Part shown: piece by piece, positions 11,957 to 24,244 of the stretch
Numbering within the stretch: the stretch's first letter is position 1
Layout of the letters: each line of letters begins with the position of its first letter
From: Thalassia testudinum
Lineage: Eukaryota > Streptophyta > Magnoliopsida > Alismatales > Hydrocharitaceae
DNA: 64,000 nucleotides
Reading direction: 5' to 3'
NCBI GenBank assembly: GCA_037157565.1
Contig: JAZHRO010000062.1
Location: 8,618,001-8,682,000, forward strand
The notes under the pieces: generated by a model
What the model saw: the letters and a program-made list of their open reading frames with translations, nothing else
What the model was told of the DNA's origin: nothing
The model's database searches: none
Made by a program: the position numbers and the translations under genes

Positions 11957-12893
11957 TGATGGGAACACCATCATAAGCCCTAACTGGCCACTTTTAGTTT
12001 GGAATAAAAGATAACTGCTCCTACATATCCATTTGAGGGTCATAACTCCACTTCAAGCTATTTTAAGATGAGAACAGAAAACTAGGGTTAATTCTATAAT
12101 TTTAATAACATATCATGAACACAAAATAACCAGGGGGTTTTCTAGGGGTGAATTAAAGGTCAAAAGAGCATTAAAGTAAAATAAGTGGGTTCATGTAGAT
12201 AGAAACGAGTTTTCACACATTTCGAGAATTAATAGTAACCCAAAACCCTAATTTCAGACTCGCTTAAATTATTGAGGTTTTGGTCAGGATAAAATCCATC
12301 TAAACCTTATAAAATTCATAGAAAAATATTCCATGAGGTTTGGTACCCATGATTTGACCAGAGGAACCCATTTTGGCCTTAAATAGAGTCTCAGATAGAA
12401 AGTTGCCCTAATTTGGGTTTCTAAGCAAATTGCCCAGACAAACTTGATCAAAACCAAACTCTGACTTCAACAAAAGATTTCTTGGGTCCAAATTAGGTTT
12501 TTACTAAAATTTAGGCCCAAGTAGAGTCCATCTTGACCTAGTTTGCATTTTAGTCTAGTCTGACTCTATTTCTTTCATTCATGCCCCTAGCTTTTGAAAT
12601 CCTTGCAAATACACCCTAACTTCTTCATCTTCTTCGCAGTTGGGTCCCTATCTCCATGGCAGGTGTGAACCCATGAACTCGAGCTTCAAATCAAGGATTC
12701 CTCCCTGATTGCTTGGTCAATCCCTTCTAAAATTGGAAGGGATGATCCTGAGGAAGTCCTAATTTGTCTAAACCTAATTCTAGACTCCAACTCCCCTCAA
12801 CAAACTCGTGCGAATCCTTGGATTTCAAGAATCTTCTTCCTAAAAATTCAAGCTTCTCAAGCTTGTTTCCAAGCTTGGAAGCTCATCTGAAGC

Positions 12894-12908
12894 TTTATAA
12901 AAGGGTCC
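12894..12908 (+). promoter_or_regulatory. TATA box of solo LTR copy C
   Basis: TTTATAAAAGGGTCC occupies the position of the CTATAAAAGG box in sister LTRs. Confidence 0.65.
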
Positions 12909-14064
12909 CCCTCGCCAGGCCGAACTGCTTAGCAACTTTTAGGCCCACAAAACCCTCTTCTTCTCTACCTCCAGCTGGCTCCAACTTCACTCCGGCGACC
13001 TCCTCCATCCGGTCTTCTCGCCTGCTACCACATACTATAGGTAGCAGGTCCATCTTCCCTAAGTTCTTCCACACCTCTCTATACCTGCATGGGGCTCTCT
13101 ACTCCTTCATAAGTCGCCGTTCTCTCTCCCAGAGCCACCTTCATCTCCGACACTAGCCAATCATAGTCGGTGCCATCTCCGCATCTCCGTCGTCTACAAC
13201 CTCTCTCAGTCGACTCTACACCGCCCACTGATCCGCTTCACATACTCGACACCCACTTTAGAACACCCTCACGCCCGCACCACTGTCATCCTCCTCATCT
13301 TCGGTGTACCTCTGGTGACCTCGCAAACCCGCTACATTGCATCAAAACACCCCCATCAGTCTAGAAACCTTCACCATGCTCCATTGACCAAAACCCCTCA
13401 AGTATTTGAGGGGATTGGTCGCTCACGTACTCCACCCAACACAAACACCTCCGCACCTTTGTCTCAAGGTTGTCAGACCTCCTTACGCACACACACACCA
13501 CACTGCACCCACCAAAGCACTCACTACTCCACGGTGATCCTCCTGAGCTTATTTGACGTGACCGTAAGGCTGTCTTTTTCTTTTTAGGTGATCACCAGAC
13601 CTCCACCGTCGCCCTCGATTTCGTCGACCATGCCTTCAGTTCTTCGGCCACGACCCCCTCTAGGATTCACTCCTAGGCTCTGTGGCTAACTCCCAAGAAG
13701 TGATCCAGGTGCTCAATTGGACTCCACGGCCTCATCCTCGACCTCAATTGTAAGTGCCTTTAGTAGTTGCTGAACAAGGAATACCGTGGGGTAGATAGTC
13801 CCACATTGGGGACTTAGCAGCTGGTTGTACGGCATATAAGGAATTCCTCTCCCCGACCCCTCACCCAAGACACGGGGGTCGAGTCCCCATACACCTCACA
13901 CCCACTTACCTGGCTGAGCACTCCTCGCTTGCGGCCCACACCGCAAGCCTGGTCTTGTTCATGCTGGGTTACCCGCCTGATTACTTGGCTAAATCCGGGT
14001 CTCTGCGAGAAAGAAAGAGAAAGAAGGGGAGTTTTTGCCCTCTACACTTAGTCAATCCTGAGGC

Positions 14065-14069
14065 CTTTG
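14065..14069 (+). repeat. Left target site duplication of Tekay-type element
   Basis: CTTTG here is repeated exactly at 39212-39216, directly outside the two LTR ends 25 kb apart. Confidence 0.93.
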
Positions 14070-14260
14070 TGTAAAGACCCATTCTGTTTTGAGCCTTTTA
14101 AGACGTCTGGACTGTCAGTCAGACGTCTGGACCCCTTCCCAGACGTCTGGAAATTAAAAAATCTATGCGCAAGGTCGGTTCTGCGTGCTGGCTACTCGCA
14201 GACAACTTTCCTTCTCTCTCTTCTTCTTTTCTCCCCCTCACCGAACCTTAACCCCACTGC

Positions 14261-14271
14261 CTATATAAGTG
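14261..14271 (+). promoter_or_regulatory. TATA box of Tekay-type 5' LTR
   Basis: CTATATAAGTG lies about 190 bases into the LTR. The 3' LTR has CTACATAAGTG at 34789-34799, so one copy has changed. The frames that follow at 14269-14590 lie in the presumed transcribed LTR and are not supported as genes. Confidence 0.75.
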
Positions 14272-16307
14272 CCCCCTTCCTCCCCTCACCACTCCATCAC
14301 CACCACCTTACTTCCTCTCCACTGCCGTGAGAGAGACGAGCGAGAGAGAGGGAGCCAGAGAGAGGAGGAGAGACATGAAGAGAGGAGGAGGAGGTTGAGC
14401 TCGCAAGCTTCGTGGGAGCTCGCCAGAGTGCGCACGGCCGCCGCGACGCATGCGGGAAGAGGAGGCATCGGGGAAACTGTCCCCGGCTTCTTGCAACGGC
14501 TAGAGCTATAGCCGAGGGGGAGGAGCTGCGGCGGATGTCTGAAAGCAAGGTTTCGCGTAGGTACGTCATTCTTGCGGTTACGACCATGCAGGTCGCACTG
14601 CAGAGTCGATTAGTTTGGCTAAAAGGGGATTTGCTGCTATGTCGTGCGTAGGAGTAGCTTTGGGAAGGCGTGCGACACGCCCTCCCACATGTTTTGGACG
14701 TCTGGACAGCTTACCAGATGATCGAAGGCATTCCTAGATGACTGGAGGTTGGGTCGGACGTCTGGAGCTAAGTCAAGATAGTTAAGTGGGAGTCCTGGAC
14801 GTCTGAGGTCGATGCAGGGACACGAGGTGAGGATCTGGTGAATTTTAAGACATCTGGACTTAGTTATAGACGTCTAATTTGGTTTTGCAGTTCTATTTTT
14901 GACCCGTTTAGGGTTCGATCGGGGTAAGTTTTACACAAACGAGATATCTGTGTTTTCCTTATGAGTTCCTCTACATGTTAGAAATCCTTATATACTGTTC
15001 TGAACGTTCTGTTGTGATACGTTCCTTGGTATAGGACCTCGCTTTGTTGCGTGTCTGGGGCTTGCAGAGGTACGTGAGTCTGCCGTTCGAGCCCCCAGTA
15101 CTCTTGGATTGTCTGGTAGAGTGGTTTCCCCTTGTTCTACTTATAAACTATGAATGTATCTATGAAATTTAGATAACTAGAACCCTATGGCGTGGCATGA
15201 ATCTTAGGATGAGAAATAGTTGTATTGTTTGTATGTGTGTTTGAGATTGCAGTCATAAATGAATGAGTTGAATTGTAAACAACTGCCTGTTAATGAACAT
15301 GAGCTGGCTGTTAGAATATGAAATGCCTGAGATAACTAAATAGTTACCTGTGGTATCACTTGTTGCATATGTGATGATAACCTCATGATGAGCCCTAACA
15401 AGCCAATTTTGACCTGAGAAAGTAAGCAAAAGCTCCTACATAACTTAAAGGAAGGCCTAATTCAAGGGATTACTGTTTTGGGAAGGAAACATGAACTAAA
15501 GGGTAAAACTGCAATTTTACCATTGCAGTACATTAACGGGATTTCTCAGGGGCTAAACATAGGTCAATTAAACTTAATAAGAGGAAAAGTGGGATGGTTC
15601 AGTCAGAAAAGGGTTATTGTGAGAATTAAGAATTAAATGACATTTTGTAACCCTAAAACAAGCTCACTTAATTTCACAAGGTTCTAGTCAGGATAAAAAT
15701 CGACCAAACCCTCTAAAATTCATGGAAAAATATCCCTTAGGGTTTAGAACCTTCAATTTGGACTTTGGAACCTATTTTGACATAGATTGGGGTCCTAGCT
15801 TAGTATTTAACCTAATTTGATTTTCTATGCAAAATATCTAGTCAAACGTGGTCAAACCTAAAATCCAACTTCATCATTGGATTCCTTAGGTCCAAATTAG
15901 GTTTGTACCAAAATTTGGGCCTAAGGGAAGGTCATCTTGACCTACTTTGCAAAATGGTTCACCCAATTACATTCTGGCCCCTAACTTTTGAAAATCCTTG
16001 CGTAGAGCCCCCTAACTTCCTCTCCACCCTTACATTCAGGTCCCTCCACCATTACAATAGAGGAAGCCCACTCCGGCGAGGATTTGAGGATGATATCTCC
16101 TCGAATCCTCAGAGATCTCCTCCCAGATTTAGGAGGGAGATTCTCCGAGGATTTCTCCATCGTCTGAACGAGATCTCCAGATCAGATTTACACCAAATCT
16201 CTCGTGCAAATGCTCGAGAGATTTGGGTGTCCTGCGCACCTTCCTTCTCTGGCAAGGCCTTCGCACTGGAAGGCTTGCCTTCCAAGCACAAAGGGTTTGG
16301 CTAGCGG

Positions 16308-16317
16308 CTATAAAAGG
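16308..16317 (+). promoter_or_regulatory. TATA box of family-1 solo LTR copy 2
   Basis: CTATAAAAGG is followed by GACCCCCGGTCC. It corresponds to the box in element A (3756-3770). Confidence 0.72.
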
Positions 16318-19300
16318 ACCCCCGGTCCTTTGTGCATCTTCCAAACTTGATTTGGCCGCAGATACCCTCTCAATTTCCTCCTTCCTCATCTCCGGTCAAA
16401 TGCCCGCAAGCTCCGACGATCCCTCCTCCCTCCTCTCGTCGCTTTGCCACCATACCAGTGGCAGAGTTAGCTTCGTCTCGTTCCTCCGCGTTGAATTGCA
16501 CCAGCGCACATCTCTTCGACCTTCTCCTCGTCGTCGTCACCTCCACCTCAGGGCTTTCTTCCCCGATGTAGCCGCTCGTCTCCTCTGCCTCCCCTTCGTC
16601 CCAATACCCACAAATAAGTTTCTCTCCTCCCACTCTTCATTTTCCCTCATTTTATTTCATAAACCACCCCTCGACTGCCACTGTCCACCTCTATCTTCTC
16701 CATCTTCGGCTAACCTCCGACGAGATGCATCCATCACTCCACACCTCCACACGCCTCGCCACTAACCTCATCACCTTCGCCATTACCCACTGATCACTTT
16801 CCGCCGATCCACTGACTGCCATACACGCCCCACACTTCCACCAAACAAACCCACACGCATGGTCACAGTCCGACCTAGGCCCGCACGCCTAGGCCGTTCT
16901 GCGCCACGCCGACCCCCACCTCACCTTCGCCGTGATACGGTGAAGCTTTCCCTGTTGTTTGACAGGGCCGCAAGGCCGTCTTCATGTCGTGCAAGTCTGA
17001 GCCTCCTTCTGCCATTACCGCAGAAGCAAACTTGCTTGCTTCAGAGCTCCAGGCTGCATGCTCTAGGCACAAGGGCTCCAGGCTACACGCGTTGAACATG
17101 AGAAGGTATCCAGCCTGAGAGCGACATTCGTGAGACTCCCAGGTGCTCCAATTGGGTGAAGTTTCCTTCTACTGGCGCCAGCAGAAGCCAGTGGGACATT
17201 TAGTCTTACCTCGTAAACTCAGGGGTAAGCGGCGTGCCATATATTGAATTTGTGCTTACGGTTGGTTGCCTCAAGTCACACAGGGGTGAGGTCCCTCGCC
17301 CTCACTTGCTCATGCCTCGTTCGCGACTTCTACCCCCATAGAGCTGGCACCCGACCCGATTACCTAGACCTAGCACTCCTTGTGCACTACACCACGCCGG
17401 TGCGCCTAGACCCGGGTGCACACCCGACCCGATTACCTGGCTCTGGGAGAGCGTTTCTAAGAGAGAAAGAGAGAGAAAGAGACATGGGGAGGGGTAGGGG
17501 TAGGTTTTGCTTCGTCATGTTGTGCAGGAAGGAATCTGAAGGTAGAAGAGGAGAAAGACAAGAAGGAAGAAGAGGAGCGACTGAAGAAGAAGACTAAGTG
17601 CAGAAGAGGAAGAGAAGAAGAAGAAGGTAGCTACTGGAGGTAAAGGAAGTCAAAGCCAAGTAGGGACTTAGCCGCAGAAGAAGAAAGAAGAGAAAGAAGA
17701 AAGAAGCAGAAGCCAAAGAAGGCAAGGGCTGAAGAAAGAAAGAAGTAGGAGTGGCCAAGAAGAAGAAAGAAGAAGAAGAAGACAAGGAAGGACAAAGAAG
17801 AAAAGAAGAAAGAAGACTGAAGGTAGAAGAAGCATATTCGCAGAGAAAGAGAAAGAAGAGAGAAAGAGAAGGCAAAAATCAAAAAAGAGGACAAATCAAG
17901 CACTGTAACAGAAGATTTTAAGACATCTGATTTTTCATCAGACGTCCAATTTTTGAGCATTATTTTTACATTGACATTACTTCTCAATTTTGATTGGATT
18001 GGTTATTGATGAGTGGCTACTCATCATGGCTAAAAAGCTGAAGTTAAGCTAGACACTAAGTAAAACAATATCAAATTAACAGATAAAAAGGGTTAAGTGT
18101 GGGAATTAAAGAAAAAGACCTAAAACCTTTACTCCGTGTTAAAACTTCATAATTAGGTCACAAAACGAGATATTCTGAAAGCAAAGTACAAATGATGATC
18201 CATGCGTCAATTGAACACAAATAAGTTTGAAAGGCCAAATCAGAAGTAAAATCAATGTCTTAAATGTTCAATTAAGCACAAATAAAAATTTAAAGGTAAT
18301 TGGACATCATTTAGGTTATGAAATAGGAAGTTTACACTTAGGTCCTTCATGCATTACACTCCTACCCTTAAAAACCCCTCTTTGGACCTACTTGTAAGTC
18401 GTAGGGACCCTTTTGAAAGGCTGCAGGGCCCTTCTAGTTATAGTTCTTTTCAGTTATGGACCTGCACGCTATTCTTCTACCCCTTCGTTCAAGGGTCTGT
18501 CTGCAAAATTTCCTTCATTTCAGAGAGATGCCTGCTGTTCTTTGCACGCACTGTAGCGCGCGAAGAACACGGCCAATCTCAGCCGTCCGTCGCTCTTCAA
18601 GATCTCGATCTGCAGTCAGATTCGAATGGAAGTTTTGCGCGATTCGGCGCGTGCGATCACCCCTCTCCCCAGATCTCATCTGACGATCAGATTTTGTGCT
18701 TGGCTCACCGCGTGCTCTGCCCCTCTCATCCTCGCTGCCGGTTGCATCTTGATTATTTTCACCTACGCGGTGATCTCAGCCACTGACCATGCTACTTAAG
18801 CACCTCAGTGGTGTCGCGCGCAAGGGATTGCTCCCTCCTACACCTCTTAGCGATCATTCGTCCACTCCAGTTTCCCCTCCCCATCCAGTCTCTGATTTCA
18901 CAGCTACCGGCTATGAAATCATCACCTTCTCTCGACCTCCTCGTCGCTAAGGACTTCATAGCACCTGAGGACGACCCTGGAGCCTCACTAGCAGACTCTT
19001 CCCTCCGCTGGAGTTATCTTCCTCCTTTCTTCCTACTTAGCCACCGGCTAAGGACCCATAGGTCCCATTCTTCCTGTTAGATTAGGTTTATAATTCTGCA
19101 TATTAGTTTTAGCTGTAGTTAAGTAGTTTAGAGTAGAATTAAGGTAATTGTTAATGTTTAATTTTGCTGTAGGATAAAGTAGCTGTAGCAGTAGAATTAG
19201 GCTTAAATTTCCCCCCTCACCTCCTCTGATCATTCTAGATCAGAGGGGAAGATTTCATATATCCATGTTTTCAAATTCTCTACCTCCCCATACTGTCATA

Positions 19301-20499
19301 TCCATTTCTGATTTTCCACGACATGTTTTTCATCTTCCACCCATACACTCTGACCCAATTTCAGATCTGATTGGTTTTCACCTCAGATCTGAAATTGGTG
19401 TCAACAAGCACTTGTGGGGCTTCCCACTCACCTCACTCTTGGTCACAAAAGCCCCTGATTTTGGGTCGAAATTTTCAGTTTGTCAGATTTCTCCTCAATG
19501 TGGATTTTAAGGATTTTTCTTTTTGGTTTTACTGCCTGATTTGATGAATTGAATAAAATGGACTTGAATTCCTTGTTGGCAAGGAATCTGAGAGGATTTC
19601 TGGTGACAGAAATCGTCTCAGAAGAGCCATGCATAAATATGATTTGATAATGCCTTGAATGCATTGAATGCAAGTCAGATCTAAGGATAATTACTGTAGT
19701 AATTTGAAGTCTGATCTTGCATTCATAAGTTTTGTTAATGGTTGTTTGGTGATTTCCTAACCTAAGGAGTTCTCAATACTCCTTAAGGTTTCATGAAACT
19801 GGGATCTGATCTAATGGCTTTAACTGATTGAATTGATTCTTCCTTCATGCTGTCTATAGCATTAGGAAGAGTTAATTCAGTGATATTTGTGGATTTCATC
19901 TGAAATGGAGTTTTTGATGAGGGTTTTTGGCATTTGAATTGAGGTATTTAGTGATTTAGTGAGATAGTAAACCCTTGTCAGATTTGGGATTGATAGATTT
20001 TCTTTTCAGTTTGGATTTTGTTTGACTCTGATCCCAGTAAACAAAGCAAAGTGCTGCATCTTGCAGCTACATTTCCTCTTCCAACTCACCTTTCTTCTCA
20101 AATGGACTAACTGCAGCATCAGTTAGCCCATTTGGACAGTGGCTTAGGTTGCTGTTAAAAGACAAAAAAAATTTGAACTAAGGACTCTCTCCTCAGTTAG
20201 CTCTTCCTGTTTCATCTCCTACTGTTGTAGCATTTTTAGAACCAATCAAAGTGAGAAAAACCCCTAAACTTAACACCATACATTTAAAACTCTGTTAGCC
20301 CATTTGGACAGTGGCTTAAGCTGCTGATTAAAAGAGAAATCTGAAAACCATGCATATAAAACTCTGTTAGCCCATTTTAACTCTTCCCTTCTCACCTTTT
20401 GGGCAGTAAATTAAACTGCTGTAGAGTCTGGAAGCTGACAGTAGATTGTTTATCTCATTTAGCTCTTCCTTTCTCATCTCCTATTGTTGCCAAAAATAC

Positions 20500-21345
20500 A
20501 TACAAAATTCTGATAGACAGTATATATAGAAAATTACTTATTTATATTACTCTGTATACTCCTATATACATAAGTTCTATGTAAATATTAAACTGTATAT
20601 ATTACTATATATATATGTAAATAGGCATTATATACATATAACTGTATAACTAACTATGTAAGTATATTATATACTGTAATCTGATTTAAAATAATATATG
20701 TATATTATTCTGTATATAGGCAGTATGTAAATAGTATATTACTCTGAAAGTATATATATGTAGTATATTGTATATTCTATAAAACTATATATATATCTAT
20801 GCATATGTAGATTACAAGTAAATAAAATCCTGTACCTTAATTTAATCCTTTATATATAATAAATAATGAATTTATTCAGTTAATAGCTAAGTGGTTAAAT
20901 TAAATTAGATAAATTAGTAATTTAGGGTTATAATTAAGTTAATTGAATCTATATACTTAGGCTAATATATCTTAAGTAATTTAAGCTAGTTGAAGTATAT
21001 TTATACCTTTTTTATATTACTTTAACTTAATTTATAAGTAAAACTGTCAAAAATTGCTATTTAAATGTAAATAAAATAGAAATTAATTCGAAAAAATATA
21101 ATAAAAATGTGTATAAAATACTTATGTATGTAATCTAACTCTGTATAAGGTCAATTAGACCATTCACTAACTAATTTATAAGTAATTAACCAAGAAAACA
21201 CCTAAAATAGTGTGTAAAAATAGTCCACTTGAGTGAATTTATTTATATAGTAAATCTAATTAAAATTTAAAATTAATTGAACAATTATATAGTATAATGT
21301 AAATACTTTATTTTCGATAATTTATTTTTATTTTTTTAAATAAAT
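20500..21345. repeat. AT-rich stretch with TATATA runs
   Basis: The block is dominated by TATATA, GTATATTA and ATTAATT words, with no coding frame. It lies within the 4.6-kb LTR. Confidence 0.85.
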
Positions 21346-21348
21346 TAT

Positions 21349-21458
21349 GGCCCTCGAATTGAGGGCCAAAATCGCTTCCAGTTGCAGCTGCGTGCGATTT
21401 CCAGCGCAGATGTGGCGCTTGAATAGCGCCACATCGTGAGCTGCAAACCGCACGCAGC
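21349..21458. repeat. Cluster of perfect hairpins
   Basis: Three nested or adjacent perfect stems are visible. GGCCCTC-GAATT-GAGGGCC is at 21349-21367. GATGTGGCGCT-TGAAT-AGCGCCACATC is at 21409-21435. An outer pair GCTGCGTGCG (21387-21396) and CGCACGCAGC (21449-21458) encloses the second. This GC-rich island follows directly on AT-rich DNA. Confidence 0.95.
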
Positions 21459-22959
21459 GGTATATATTATTTTTATGCATTAGCTGTTCAGTTGTCACAG
21501 GAGCCGGGAGCCCGAAACAAACGAATATTCGATCCGATTATGAGCATACTGTTTGAGCATATGAGATAGCATACAAACATATGTGTGGGGTCGGGGGCCC
21601 GAAGAGGTGTGTGCGTGGGGCTTTGAAGGCCCTGTGCTGAGTTAAGAAACATAATTAAGCGGCCTAATGAGAATTAGGGCACGCTTAGTAGAGGTTTGGT
21701 CCCACCCTATGGGTGCAGTGTATCCCTCGAAAAGCACGCCCGCAAATTGAACACATTTTTAACTGCTTAAAGAGAACTAATGACGGTTGATTAATCACCT
21801 TTACGCCGCTGTATCTGAAACTTGTTAAGGCAGAAACAAAGGAGAAGAAGAACAGAAGAAGCTTAGTGAGGAGTAAGAGAGAGAGAGAAGACGTACATAC
21901 AAGAGAGATGATGTACATACGTAAATAAATACATATACAATAAAAATATAAATATATATATATGTATACATAGTATAGCCAATTATTTGTATAAATAAAC
22001 CCATATATTTACTAACAGAATAAAATGTCACCCTAAGTGTCGCTATAGACCCCAGTTTCCCTCCTTAGGTTTGTATATAGTGTTTTCTGGGATCTAGCGA
22101 CGCTTGCGTCTGTCACTAAAACTGTTGTATGTGTTATTGTAGATATCAGACTAGTAAGTTAACTTAATATACTATGTAATCTTAGTCTATTGTGTACTTT
22201 CATGTAAGTATTAATACTACAACTTGTAAAGACAGTTTATAATATAGTAATAAATTGTTTGGTGCTTGTTTATAGTTAGTTTTTGCAAGCGTTACAATTG
22301 ATTCTTATTAAGTAGATAAATAATGTCCACATTCATTCATTCTTTAATAAGATGTAAAGCTTCTTTTTGGAATTAGAGGATAATTTTGAGATCAAAGAGC
22401 GATGTAATTCAATAAATTGCCTCCCAGTGAACGACCTGGAATAAAATCAGTAAAAATTAGATAAGTAAATAATAATAATGGTTGTAATGACTGGTATTCC
22501 ATACAACTCACCACAATGACACTCATGATGTTTCAAATCACAACATACTACAACACACCATTACACATTACCACATCAGTCATTAATAAACACATTGCTG
22601 TATTAGTTATTGCTTTTTATTAAATTGAGAGTTGTGCTCTTAAGTTTTTAAATACCCAATTGCTCCCTGTGTTCAACCTCGGATACCTTGATTTTCGAGT
22701 TATAAATTCCTATTTGTTTTTGCGGCGATTTCATCTATATTACAACGTAACATCTCTTAAAACACGATCTCGCCATGTCAACAATATGTTAATTTGTGGA
22801 AATACGAGATGCATGTGTATTATACAAGAATGGAAATTATGAAGGATGAAATCTGATATGGAATGTTATGGTGAATATGAGCATGAACCTACGGGTAGTT
22901 AGGAGTAGAGCTTCTGTGGATAAATGGAAGGATCTGGAAATGTGAGTGGGAAGTGTGCT

Positions 22960-23185
22960 GGCCCTTGAGTACGTGGTACCAAGGAGAGCGACTGTCCCCT
23001 GTTTAGTGTAGAGCGGAGCTAGTCGCCCTTGGGTTGGGACTCGGGGTTAGGATTGGCCACTCTACACCGACTTTTGTTGGCCCTCGCGTACACTGTACCA
23101 GGGAGAGCTACTAGTGTAGGGAGGGAGCTAGCCACCCCACGGGGCCCGGGGTTTAGATAGCCACCCTACACCTACTTGTTAGGCC
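22960..23185 (+). repeat. Two imperfect tandem units in Tekay LTR
   Basis: The unit starting GGCCCTTGAGTACGTGGTACC is followed at 23079 by GGCCCTCGCGTACACTGTACC. Both continue with AGGGAGAGC-like and CCACTCTACACCGAC-like wording. The same pair is present in the 3' LTR at about 36176-36400. Confidence 0.75.
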
Positions 23186-24064
23186 CACTGGGCAAATCGG
23201 GGTAGTCAGACGAGGGTGCACGGACTGTGGAGGGGTGAGACCCCTGTTTGGTTCTGAGGGACGAGACCCCTGTTACTGAGAGGGCTAGGCCCTATACTGT
23301 TCTGTGCTGTACTTTGGGTGTACCTGCTAGTGGAAACGACTGACCGCGTACCAGTGCGGGGTAGCTATCCGTGTGCTTATCGCACGTGCCGTAGTCACCG
23401 CTACGTCTGTCAGTGACCTCGAGGTGGTTGACTGGGTGTAGGATTACCACAGGGGACTCTCCCTGCCAGGAGAGCACCACGTGTGCCTTCTACTCTTGGA
23501 AAAGACTGCAATCAAGATCATTCCCACGATGAACATCCGAGATCAAGAAAGAAATATGAATGTAAACCAATGAGTGAAAAGGAATTAATTGTAAAATAAA
23601 ATAATTGAAAAAGATAAATGTACCTGTTAGCTTTTACTGCTTTAGATAGTTTGGTTACCACTCTACTCAGTGTTTGCTGACTCCGTTTTACTCATAACCC
23701 TTTACAGGTCCAGGAGTTGAGCAGCCTGAGTTACCAGCTACAGAGGGTGCTGGGCTCAGTCGAGCCCAGCAGTAGTAGTCTACTGTTGTTGTACTTCCTT
23801 TCTGTTAGTGAGTTTCAGACCTTGTTTACTGTTTCTGTTACTGTACTTTGTTCTACTTTCCAGCTGTTGTGGTGGTATGTATTAATTAGCAGCTTTTACT
23901 TTCCTTACTGCTTATACGTTTTTACTGTTAGTTACATTGCACAGTGAATGTGGTTTATTTTCCAGCTTTTCAGTTATTTCTTGTTGGACGATTGGGTCTT
24001 GGGATTAGTCAAGTCGAGCCAGTCTCGGGTCCTGTAGGGATTCGAGAGTCGACTTGTAACAAGA

Positions 24065-24076
24065 TGGTATCAGAGT
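24065..24076 (+). other. Primer-binding site of Tekay-type element (initiator tRNA-Met)
   Basis: TGGTATCAGAGT lies three bases after the LTR end. It equals the common plant retroelement PBS TGGTATCAGAGC, complementary to the initiator tRNA-Met 3' end, except for a terminal C-to-T. Confidence 0.9.
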
Positions 24077-24244
24077 AAGGTCGTCCCGAGAAATGAACCA
24101 ACTAGCTTGAGAATAACCAATTCACGTGCATGTAACTTGAGTAACCATCACAACGTACCGCTTGACATCTATTTTGGGTTCCTTTAGCTAAAGTCCATTG
24201 GAGTTGACTTCTTTTATTCTTTCTTCCGCATCTCCTTGCAGGAG

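Larger units (their letters stand above)
18007..22605 (+). mobile_element. 4.6-kb solo LTR (separate family) inside family-1 solo LTR
   Basis: It is flanked by GTTAT on both sides (18002-18006 and 22606-22610). The interrupted host LTR, compared with element A, reads continuously when this block is removed. It begins TGATGAGTGGCTACTCATCATGG, with a short inverted repeat (GATGAGTGG/CTACTCATC), and ends GCTGTATTA, so the usual terminal CA has become TA. No PBS, gag or pol adjoins it. Length fits the very long LTRs of Ogre/Tat elements, but the family is unproven. Contents are pyrimidine-rich 18350-19080, a strongly AT-rich stretch 20500-21345, a hairpin cluster 21349-21458, and CCTCCCAGTGAACGACCTGG near 22420. 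The last resembles wording near the end of the family-2 LTR (about 38996). Confidence 0.8.
15372..22783 (+). mobile_element. Solo LTR of family 1 (copy 2), split by a 4.6-kb solo LTR
   Basis: LTR sequence is 15372-18001 plus 22611-22783. It begins TGATGATAACCTCATGATGAG, matching the reverse complement of the element A LTR start, and ends GCCATGTCAACA. Flanks are ATATG (15367-15371) and ATATG (22784-22788), an exact 5-bp target duplication. There is no internal region, hence solo. It keeps the CTATAAAAGG box at 16308-16317 and the purine tract at 17455-17880. The long pyrimidine or purine frames at 17594-17987 are translations of that tract. Confidence 0.92.
14070..24061 (+). mobile_element. 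5' LTR of Tekay-type element, split by a nested solo LTR
   Basis: LTR sequence is 14070-15366 and 22784-24061. The gap is a family-1 solo LTR with its duplicated ATATG. Comparison with the 3' LTR (34586 onward), which reads GTTGCATTTGTTAATTTG across this point, shows the uninterrupted site. The LTR ends ...CGACTTGTAACA directly before the PBS. It holds GACGTC boxes at 14102-14148 and 14698-14875, and two imperfect 100-120 bp tandem units at 22960-23185. Confidence 0.93.

Noticed and set aside
14269..14590. Overlapping frames on both strands after the Tekay TATA box
   Set aside because: They sit in LTR leader sequence, are open on several frames because of low complexity, and the copy at 34797-35138 differs by insertions that shift the frame.
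17594..17987. Long Ser/Phe/Leu-rich minus-strand frames
   Set aside because: Artefact of the GAAGAA purine tract.
22021..22140. Possible terminal repeats of a DNA transposon (words like GTGTCGCTATAG and GCGACGCTTGCGTCTGTC)
   Set aside because: No matching inverted pair and no target duplication; the words lie inside the 4.6-kb LTR without a boundary.
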